From Micrococcales bacterium (GTDB taxonomy: Bacteria > Actinomycetota > Actinomycetes > S36-B12): DNA of 6,106 nucleotides. The DNA lies in contig PBWE01000006.1 in assembly GCA_002728915.1 (NCBI GenBank), positions 3,635-9,740 of the forward strand, written 5' to 3'. Below the pieces are notes generated by a model. It was given only the letters and a program-made list of their open reading frames with translations, did no database searches and was not told the DNA's origin. The translations under genes and the position numbers were made by a program. Below are positions 1-6,106 of this stretch, piece by piece (the stretch's first letter is position 1; every line of letters begins with the position of its first letter).

Positions 1-924
1 GACGAATTGCTGTGGCAGGAGTACGCGCGTCACCTGTACGCGCGCATGGGTTCAGCGACCCGGACGTCGCTTCGTTTCGCCGTCCGAGACGAGTACCCGC
101 CGGGGGAGAATCCGTGGGACGTCGAGGCTTCGTGTCTGCAGGAGTCCTGGCGCGAGCTCGTAGACACCGGTTACCTGACCAACCAGGCGCGCATGTGGCT
201 TTCCTCGCATTGGACTGTGCGGCACGGCTGGGGTTGGCGCGACGGTGAGGACCTGTTCTTTCGCCATCTGCTCGATGGTTCGCGAGCCGCCAACAGAGCG
301 GGCTGGCAATGGACCGTGGGCGCCTTGACGGGAAAGCCGTACGGATTCTCGCGATGGCAGGTCGAGAAGCGGGCGCCGGAGTTGTGCCGGCGGTGCCCGG
401 TGAGCGACGCCTGCCCCATTCAGGATTGGCCCGAGGATCAGCGCCCCGAGCCTCGCTCGATGGTGGATCCCCGGATGCGTCGGGACGACGATGTGGAAGC
501 AACGGCGGGACCCGTCGCGCCTCAGGTGAAGGGTCGACCCGAAGCCGTATGGATCACTGCCGAGAGCCTGGGACGCGACGATCCCGCGCTGACGGCGCAC
601 GCCGACCTTCCCGTGGTGTTCGTCTTCGATGAGGCGCTTTTGCGGCGATTGCGGTTGAGCTTCGCGCGATTGACGTTTCTCGCCGAGGCCCTTGCGGACT
701 TATCGCTCGAACGGCAGGTGTGGACGTATCGCGGAATCGTTCCGGAGGTGCTTGCTGATGTCGGTCCGGTGGCCGCAACGTTCACCCCGGTGCCGGGGTG
801 GCGTCGAACTTCTGCGCGCGTCACCATCGCGGCTACCTACCCGTGGCCATGGCTGAGGCGACCACACGGCGGGTCGATCACATCCTTCACAGCGTGGTCT
901 AAGTCACGTGCGTCGCGTCGCTAG
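1..924 (+). CDS. Photolyase/cryptochrome-like FAD-binding protein, 5' truncated, with a C-terminal antenna-like domain
   Basis: The reading frame is open from base 1, so the gene begins outside the window; 307 residues are visible (numbered here from base 1). Residues about 1-147 match the FAD-binding domain of DNA photolyases. They show LLWQEYARHL near the start, TGYLTNQARMW at 56-66, then RHLLDGSRAANRAGWQW at 88-104, the flavin and substrate region equivalent to SNNGGWQW of classical photolyases. The usual continuation ending in FNP is replaced by TGKPYGFSRW. Four cysteines (45, 129, 132, 138) include a C-x2-C-x5-C cluster. After a linker, residues about 180-290 resemble the alpha/beta photolyase domain: AVWITAESLGRDDPAL corresponds to VWFRRDLRLHDNPAL, followed by VVFVFDEALL and FLAEALADL. 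That domain normally comes first, so the order looks reversed. Light-dependent DNA repair or a flavin photoreceptor role is inferred from family only. It ends 9 nt before serA. The superfamily is fairly sure, the function is not. Confidence 0.8.
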   Translation, partial: DELLWQEYARHLYARMGSATRTSLRFAVRDEYPPGENPWDVEASCLQESWRELVDTGYLTNQARMWLSSHWTVRHGWGWRDGEDLFFRHLLDGSRAANRAGWQWTVGALTGKPYGFSRWQVEKRAPELCRRCPVSDACPIQDWPEDQRPEPRSMVDPRMRRDDDVEATAGPVAPQVKGRPEAVWITAESLGRDDPALTAHADLPVVFVFDEALLRRLRLSFARLTFLAEALADLSLERQVWTYRGIVPEVLADVGPVAATFTPVPGWRRTSARVTIAATYPWPWLRRPHGGSITSFTAWSKSRASRR

Positions 925-927
925 GCT
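922..927 (+). promoter_or_regulatory. Candidate -10 element of a leaderless serA promoter
   Basis: TAGGCT fits the actinobacterial TANNNT -10 consensus. It is followed by six bases, TCCTCC, and then the GTG start of serA at 934, so transcription would begin at or next to the start codon. No Shine-Dalgarno sequence precedes serA, which supports leaderless translation. The hexamer overlaps the TAG stop of the upstream gene. No convincing -35 is seen 16-18 nt upstream, so readthrough from the photolyase-like gene remains possible. The identical hexamer precedes leuB. Confidence 0.5.
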
Positions 928-933
928 TCCTCC

Positions 934-2520
934 GTGTCTGCATCCCGAGTATTGATCGCCGAAGAACTGTCTCCTGCAACTGTCGAGGCCTTGGGCCCGG
1001 ACTTCGAGGTGGTTCGCTGCGATGGAGCCAATCGCGATGAGTTGATTCCGGCGATCGCGGATGTCGATGCCATCTTGGTCCGCTCGGCGACCAAGGTCGA
1101 CGCGGAAGTCATCGCAGCCGCGAAGCGCCTCAAGGTCATCGCGCGCGCGGGCGTCGGGTTGGACAACGTCGATGTCAAGGCCGCCACACAGGCGGGCGTC
1201 ATGGTGGTGAACGCACCCACCTCCAACATCGTCAGTGCCGCGGAATTGGCGGTAGGACTTTTGCTCGCCAGCGCGCGCAACATCGTGCCCGCGAATTCCG
1301 CGCTGCACCGTGGTGAGTGGAAGCGCTCCAAGTACACCGGCGTCGAAGTAGCGGACAAGACCGTCGGCATTGTGGGGCTCGGCCGGATCGGGATCCTCGT
1401 CGCCCAGCGCCTCGCCGCGTTCGGTGTGAACCTGATCGCGTACGACCCCTACGTGCAGCCAGCGCGGGCGGCTCAGCTGGGTGTCCACATGGTCACCCTC
1501 GATGAGTTACTGGCCGATGCTGACTTCATCACGGTGCACCTGCCCAAGACGCCGGAGACCGTCGGCCTCATTGGGGAAGAAGCGCTGAGCAAGGTGAGGT
1601 CGACCGTTCACATCATCAATGCTGCACGTGGCGGCATCGTGGATGAAGACGCGCTGTTCACCGCGATGACCGAAGGCCGGGTCGCAGGAGCCGGTCTCGA
1701 CGTCTACGCGTCAGAACCGTGCACGGACTCGCCGCTGTTCACTCTGGAGAACGTCGTGGCGACACCCCACCTGGGCGCCTCCACCGACGAGGCTCAAGAG
1801 AAGGCAGGAATCGCGGTCGCCAAGTCGGTCCGCCTGGCGCTGGCAGGGGAGTTGGTTCCCGATGCAGTCAACGTTCAGGGCGGGCAGATCGATGAAGCGG
1901 TCAAGGCGGTCCTACCGCTAGCCGAGCAGATCGGCGCGGTTGCCTGCGGATTGGCGACCGCTGCGGTCGAGCGAGTGGATATCGAAGCTCTCGGCGAGAT
2001 CGTTGACCATGACGTGCGCGTGCTTGAACTGTCCGCTCTCAAGGGAGTTTTCCAAGTTCTCATTCACGATCCGGTGTCGTACGTGAATGCGCCGGTGCTT
2101 GCCGAGCAGCGCGGAGTGGACGTTGCCTTGACAACGCAAACCGCGAGCGGCGATCACCGTTCGCTGGTGCGCGTCAAGTTGACCCTGACTGACGGTTCAA
2201 CCGTGCGCGTCGGCGGCACGGTGGCGAGCCCGCGACAGATCGGCAAGATCGTGGAGGTCGACGATTTCGATGTCGACGTACCGCTCAGCGATCATCTGGC
2301 CTTCTTCCGCTACCACGACAAGCCGGGCGTCGTTGGCGTCGTCGGAAATCTCTTGGGGGACGCGGGCATCAACATCGGCGGCATGCAGGTGAGTCGCGAC
2401 GACAGTGAGCACGCGCTGATTGTTCTCACCGTTGACTCGCCGATCCCCGCTGAATTGTTGGACCAGATCACCGACAACATTGGTGCGCATTCCGGCCGTT
2501 TCGTGACCCTGATCTCCTGA
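934..2520 (+). CDS. serA: D-3-phosphoglycerate dehydrogenase
   Basis: This cytoplasmic enzyme oxidises 3-phosphoglycerate with NAD+ to 3-phosphohydroxypyruvate, the first step of serine synthesis. The 528 residues equal the length of mycobacterial SerA and show its full layout. Residues about 1-100 and 285-315 form the substrate domain. The NAD-binding domain carries GLGRIG at 148-153 with the ribose-binding Asp171. The catalytic residues are visible as Arg232 (NAARGG), Glu261 (YASEPC) and His279 (TPHLGAST). Residues about 318-452 form the allosteric substrate-binding domain of long SerA enzymes, and 455-528 an ACT domain (HDKPGVVGVVGNLLGDAGIN), where serine feedback inhibition acts in the family. 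The GTG at 934 places the N-terminus (SASRVLIAEELS) as in homologues. There is no Shine-Dalgarno site but a TAGGCT -10 lies six bases upstream, suggesting a leaderless message. It converges with leuA. Identification is very secure. Confidence 0.97.
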   Translation: MSASRVLIAEELSPATVEALGPDFEVVRCDGANRDELIPAIADVDAILVRSATKVDAEVIAAAKRLKVIARAGVGLDNVDVKAATQAGVMVVNAPTSNIVSAAELAVGLLLASARNIVPANSALHRGEWKRSKYTGVEVADKTVGIVGLGRIGILVAQRLAAFGVNLIAYDPYVQPARAAQLGVHMVTLDELLADADFITVHLPKTPETVGLIGEEALSKVRSTVHIINAARGGIVDEDALFTAMTEGRVAGAGLDVYASEPCTDSPLFTLENVVATPHLGASTDEAQEKAGIAVAKSVRLALAGELVPDAVNVQGGQIDEAVKAVLPLAEQIGAVACGLATAAVERVDIEALGEIVDHDVRVLELSALKGVFQVLIHDPVSYVNAPVLAEQRGVDVALTTQTASGDHRSLVRVKLTLTDGSTVRVGGTVASPRQIGKIVEVDDFDVDVPLSDHLAFFRYHDKPGVVGVVGNLLGDAGINIGGMQVSRDDSEHALIVLTVDSPIPAELLDQITDNIGAHSGRFVTLIS

Positions 2521-2544
2521 ACCCGATTTCCTGAACCCGATTTC
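2515..2544 (+). repeat. 14-bp tandem duplication at the serA stop codon
   Basis: TCCTGAACCCGATT occurs at 2515-2528 and again at 2529-2542, with two further matching bases. The first copy includes the serA TGA (2518-2520), so the stop codon itself is duplicated outside the gene. It looks like a small slippage or duplication event. No function is apparent. Confidence 0.85.
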
Positions 2545-2558
2545 GTAAACGTAATCTC

Positions 2559-2588
2559 CTGCAGCTGCTCTCCTGGAGCGGCTGTCAG
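2559..2588 (+). terminator. Hairpin after serA, candidate terminator without a U-tract
   Basis: CTG-CAGCTGCTC pairs with GAGCGGCTG-(T)-CAG: 12 base pairs with one G-U and one bulged T, around the loop TCCTG. It starts 39 nt after the serA stop. No T-run follows, so it is a U-less terminator of the kind proposed for actinobacteria, or only an RNA 3'-end stabiliser. Confidence 0.55.
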
Positions 2589-2595
2589 TAACGTG

Positions 2596-2623
2596 CCTCG
2601 CGCATGCGCGCTGCTGCGCGAGG
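2596..2623 (-). terminator. Perfect 9-bp inverted repeat between convergent serA and leuA
   Basis: CCTCGCGCA at 2596-2604 is the exact reverse complement of TGCGCGAGG at 2615-2623, with a 10-base loop. It lies 27 nt beyond the leuA stop and 76 nt beyond the serA stop, so it can fold in either transcript. Together with the 2559-2588 hairpin it probably serves as a bidirectional terminator. There is no T-tract on either strand. Confidence 0.55.
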
Positions 2624-2649
2624 GTCGGACGGCGGCGATGGGGATTCGT

Positions 2650-4467
<1,818 letters not shown>

Positions 4468-4483
<16 letters not shown>

Positions 4484-4509
4484 CTGCGAAGGAGCAGGAG
4501 CGAACGCAT
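4468..4509 (-). CDS. leuL: leuA leader peptide with four consecutive leucine codons
   Basis: A 13-codon reading frame upstream of leuA encodes MRSLLLLRSRGEA and stops with TAG. Codons 4-7 are CTC, CTG, CTC and CTT (4500-4489), the signature of a leucine-sensing attenuator. Leucine leader peptides before leuA are established for Streptomyces and other actinobacteria. There is no ribosome binding site, but a TAATCT -10 ends six bases before the ATG, so the transcript probably begins at the ATG and the peptide is read leaderless. The stop lies in the loop of the 4447-4483 hairpin. The peptide probably has no function beyond being translated. The symbol is used by analogy with leader peptides elsewhere. 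Confidence 0.8.
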
Positions 4510-4515
4510 AGGAGG

Positions 4516-4544
4516 AGATTACCAGCGTGCCCGGGGGGCGTCAC
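4516..4544 (-). promoter_or_regulatory. leuL-leuA promoter
   Basis: Read on the minus strand: GTGACG at 4544-4539 (four of six bases of TTGACA), a spacer of exactly 17 nt, then TAATCT at 4521-4516 matching TANNNT. Six bases, CCTCCT, separate the -10 from the leader ATG at 4509, so the expected first transcribed base is the A of that ATG. The element is within 170 bp of the divergent leuB start. Confidence 0.65.
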
Positions 4545-4568
4545 GAACCGTCGGCCTGCGGATGCAGC

Positions 4569-4670
4569 GAGTCAGTGGGTAAGGAGTCAGTGGGTAACGA
4601 GTCAGTAGGTAACGAGTCAGTAGGTAACGAGTCAGTAGGTAACGAGTCAGTAGGTAACGAGTCAGTAGGC
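4569..4670 (+). repeat. 15-bp tandem repeat array upstream of leuB
   Basis: The unit GAGTCAGTAGGTAAC is repeated in direct tandem: six full copies (starting at 4569, 4584, 4599, 4614, 4629, 4644) and a 12-base partial seventh at 4659. Copies 3-6 are identical. Copies 1 and 2 have GTGGGT instead of GTAGGT, and copy 1 ends in AAG instead of AAC. The last copy changes to TAGGCT and so creates a -10-like hexamer for leuB. The unit length is a multiple of three and one frame is open throughout, coding ESVGN repeats in phase with leuB. The array may be a length-variable minisatellite, a set of binding sites, or coding DNA. Confidence 0.95.
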
Positions 4671-4671
4671 T
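4666..4671 (+). promoter_or_regulatory. Candidate -10 element for leaderless leuB
   Basis: TAGGCT, identical to the hexamer before serA, is formed where the last tandem repeat diverges. Eight bases (CTCCGACC) separate it from the ATG at 4680, so the message would start at or within two bases of the ATG. No good -35 is visible: that position falls inside the repeats. No strong Shine-Dalgarno sequence is present before this ATG. Confidence 0.45.
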
Positions 4672-4679
4672 CTCCGACC

Positions 4680-5729
4680 ATGGCTCGAGATTTGAACCTT
4701 GCTCTGATTCCCGGCGACGGCATCGGCACCGAGGTGGTTGCCGAAGCGATGAAGGTCCTCGACGCCGTCGCCCCGAAGGCGGGAATCAACGTCTCGACCA
4801 CGCACTATGACTTGGGTGCAACCCGATACAACGCCACCGGAGAGCTGCTCCCGGATGCCGTTATCGAGGAACTGCGAACCAGTGATGCCATCTTGCTCGG
4901 GGCCATAGGCGACCCCTCTGTTCCACCCGGAGTCCTCGAGCGTGGTGTTCTGCTGCCCTTGCGTTTCGTGATGGATCACCACGTGAACCTCAGGCCGGTC
5001 AAGTTGTATCCCGGCGTCCAGGGGCCACTTGAGGGTGGAAAGACGATCGACTTCGTCGTGTGTCGTGAGGGCACGGAGGGCCCATACGTCGGGGCCGGGG
5101 GTGTGTTGCGTCGAGACACTCCCCAGGAAGTGGCGACTGAGGAAAGTTTGAACACCGCCTTTGGTGTGGAGCGGATTGTTCGCGATGCCTTCGACCGTGC
5201 GACCAAGAGGCGCAAGCACGTGACGCTGGTGCACAAGACCAACGTCTTGACGAACGCCGGATCTTTATGGAAGCGGACCTTCGATCGCGTTGCGTCAGAA
5301 TTCGATGACGTGGCCACGGATTACCAGCACGTCGATGCAGCGGCGATGTTCTTCATCACCAACCCCGATCGATTCGACGTTGTCGTCACGGACAACCTGT
5401 TCGGCGACATCTTGACCGACATCGGAGCTGCCATCGGTGGAGGAATCGGGCTGGCGGCCAGCGGAAATATCGATCCGTCTCGATCGAACCCGTCGATGTT
5501 CGAGCCAGTGCATGGTTCGGCTCCCGACATCGCAGGGCAGGGCAAGGCCGATCCGACGGCGACCGTCATGTCCTTGGCCATGCTGCTCGACCATGTTGGG
5601 GAGAGCGAAGCATCCGCGTGGGTGGAGGCTGCGGTGGCTGCTGACTTAGAAGCGCGGGGCGATGGGGCCCGCTCGACGTCGCAGATCGGCGATGCGCTGG
5701 CAGCGGGAGCGCTCGCGCAAGCGCGCTAG
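4680..5729 (+). CDS. leuB: 3-isopropylmalate dehydrogenase
   Basis: LeuB oxidises and decarboxylates 3-isopropylmalate with NAD+ to 2-oxoisocaproate, the keto acid precursor of leucine, in the cytoplasm. From ATG 4680 it has 349 residues, normal for the family. Seen in order: [13 protein letters not shown] at 8-20 at the N-terminus; substrate arginines 95 (LLPLRF), 105 (NLRP) and 129 (CRE); catalytic Tyr136 (GPYVG) and Lys186 (HKTNVL); metal-binding Asp219, Asp243 and Asp247 ([13 protein letters not shown]); and HGSAPDIAG at 278-286, whose Asp-Ile is typical of the NAD-using isopropylmalate enzyme rather than NADP isocitrate dehydrogenase. The frame stays open upstream to a GTG at 4527, through the ESVGN repeats. 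ATG 4680 is preferred because it matches the family N-terminus and has a -10 just upstream. It is divergent from leuA, its partner in the pathway. Confidence 0.96.
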   Translation: MARDLNLALIPGDGIGTEVVAEAMKVLDAVAPKAGINVSTTHYDLGATRYNATGELLPDAVIEELRTSDAILLGAIGDPSVPPGVLERGVLLPLRFVMDHHVNLRPVKLYPGVQGPLEGGKTIDFVVCREGTEGPYVGAGGVLRRDTPQEVATEESLNTAFGVERIVRDAFDRATKRRKHVTLVHKTNVLTNAGSLWKRTFDRVASEFDDVATDYQHVDAAAMFFITNPDRFDVVVTDNLFGDILTDIGAAIGGGIGLAASGNIDPSRSNPSMFEPVHGSAPDIAGQGKADPTATVMSLAMLLDHVGESEASAWVEAAVAADLEARGDGARSTSQIGDALAAGALAQAR

Positions 5730-5732
5730 CGC
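5709..5732 (+). terminator. GC-rich hairpin over the leuB stop codon
   Basis: GCGCT pairs with AGCGC, and the inner CGCG pairs with CGCG around the loop CAAG, with a two-base bulge (CT) in the 3' arm. The TAG stop of leuB (5727-5729) lies in this arm. There is no T-tract. It may mark the end of the leuB message, but it also covers the -35 region of the next gene, so the role is uncertain. Confidence 0.35.
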
Positions 5733-5733
5733 G

Positions 5734-5739
5734 TATCCT
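5734..5739 (+). promoter_or_regulatory. Candidate -10 element before the small gene at 5747
   Basis: TATCCT matches TANNNT and is followed by seven bases (GAAGGGC) before the ATG at 5747, the same spacing seen for the other leaderless starts in this window. No -35 is recognisable. The GAAGGG is too close to the ATG (one base) to be a good ribosome site, which favours a leaderless start. Confidence 0.45.
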
Positions 5740-5746
5740 GAAGGGC

Positions 5747-5887
5747 ATGAGCAGCCACGAGCAGGTAGCGATCGATGCTGAGTCACGTGAGCTGGCGCGG
5801 TTGATGGGTGAGCGGCTGGAGCAGGGATTTGCCTTGAGTTCCTTCGCATCTGAGTTAGCGGGCAAGGCCCAGCGCGATGAGGTTTGA
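5747..5887 (+). CDS. Small protein (46 aa) overlapping a nucleotidyltransferase gene; possible antitoxin-like partner
   Basis: This short frame encodes a 46-residue, charged, probably mostly helical protein (MSSHEQVAIDAESREL at the start, AGKAQRDEV at the end). I recognise no family and see no signal peptide or membrane segment. It starts 17 nt after the leuB stop with its own -10-like TATCCT. Its last 11 bases overlap the start of the downstream nucleotidyltransferase-like gene in another frame, which implies translational coupling. A small protein directly before and overlapping a minimal nucleotidyltransferase is a typical arrangement of toxin-antitoxin-like pairs, but no antitoxin motif is visible, so the role is inferred from position alone. 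Confidence 0.65.
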   Translation: MSSHEQVAIDAESRELARLMGERLEQGFALSSFASELAGKAQRDEV

Positions 5888-6106
5888 TCCAGCGCGGATA
5901 TTCCAAATACTCGACGACTATGGCGTCGACTACCTGACAATCGGTGGCTGGGCTGTCGTCGCTCACGGCTATGTGCGGGCAACTGTGGACATTGATTTCG
6001 TCGCAGATCAAGAGCGCGGCAATATCGAGCGCCTAGCTCGCGCCTTGGCGTCCATGGGCGCTCGACTTCGGGGAATCGACGCCGACAAACTCGATATCGA
6101 TCTCAC
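5877..6106 (+). CDS. Nucleotidyltransferase-fold protein, 3' truncated (AbiEii/DUF6036-like type)
   Basis: A frame from ATG 5877 remains open to the end of the window: 76 residues are visible and the 3' end is missing. YLTIGGWAVVAHGYVRATVDIDFV (residues 19-42) shows the hallmark of minimal nucleotidyltransferases: Gly23-Gly24 in the phosphate-binding turn and the metal-binding pair Asp38-x-Asp40, with the typical HGxxRxTxDID spacing. Similar domains are found in AbiEii-type toxins, DUF6036-like proteins and other small nucleotidyltransferases that act on nucleotides, RNA or protein. The specific substrate cannot be told from this part. The ATG overlaps the upstream 46-aa gene by 11 bases and has only a weak AAGG upstream, so it is probably translated by coupling. 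Confidence 0.75.
   Translation, partial: MRFDPARIFQILDDYGVDYLTIGGWAVVAHGYVRATVDIDFVADQERGNIERLARALASMGARLRGIDADKLDIDL

Noticed and set aside
52..600. A 182-codon minus-strand frame over the photolyase-like gene
   Set aside because: The plus-strand frame carries conserved photolyase motifs throughout. The antisense frame is rich in Arg, Pro and His, as expected for a GC-rich shadow.
904..1488. A 194-codon open frame on the minus strand over serA
   Set aside because: It is an antisense shadow of the conserved NAD-binding part of serA, with no recognisable motif.
2559..2623. Classical rho-independent terminator
   Set aside because: The hairpins are strong, but no T-run follows on either strand, so only a U-less or rho-assisted terminator is proposed.
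4569..4670. CRISPR array
   Set aside because: The 15-bp units are directly contiguous with no spacers, and no cas genes are nearby.
5566..6011. Minus-strand frames of 138 and 121 codons over the end of leuB and the small genes
   Set aside because: They run antisense to leuB and to the nucleotidyltransferase frame and show low-complexity Arg/Pro/Ser composition.

Overview
The window is high-GC DNA whose proteins (SerA, LeuA, LeuB) look actinobacterial. SerA is 528 aa with the long C-terminal regulatory half found in mycobacteria. LeuA is the large actinobacterial form. Several genes appear to start on leaderless transcripts, which is also common in actinobacteria. I cannot name the genus. The core is serine and leucine biosynthesis, flanked by a photolyase-like gene on the left and a putative two-gene nucleotidyltransferase module on the right.

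Layout: (1) 1-924, +, the 3' part of a photolyase/cryptochrome-like gene whose FAD-binding domain is followed by what looks like a photolyase alpha/beta (antenna-type) domain, the reverse of the usual order. (2) 934-2520, +, serA, starting 9 nt after that stop codon with a -10-like TAGGCT just upstream. (3) 2521-2649, a convergent intergenic region with a 14-bp tandem duplication and two strong hairpins. (4) leuA on the minus strand, ending at 2650. (5) 4396-4679, the divergent leuA/leuB control region. It holds a minus-strand promoter, a 13-aa leader peptide with four consecutive leucine codons, mutually exclusive RNA pairings over the leuA ribosome binding site, and a 15-bp tandem repeat (six full copies plus a partial one) running up to leuB. 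(6) 4680-5729, +, leuB. (7) 5747-6106, +, a 46-aa small protein overlapping the start of a nucleotidyltransferase-fold protein cut off by the window edge.

How the genes work together: LeuA makes 2-isopropylmalate from 2-oxoisovalerate and acetyl-CoA, and LeuB oxidises the isomerised product, so both ends of the divergent pair serve leucine synthesis. SerA commits 3-phosphoglycerate to serine. The serA - leuA (reversed) - leuB order looks like a serA-leuB neighbourhood with leuA placed in reverse between them. The most interesting items are the leucine leader/attenuator of leuA, the tandem-repeat array that ends in a -10 element for leuB and is also open in the leuB frame, the reversed domain order of the photolyase-like protein, and the possible toxin-antitoxin-like module at the right edge.
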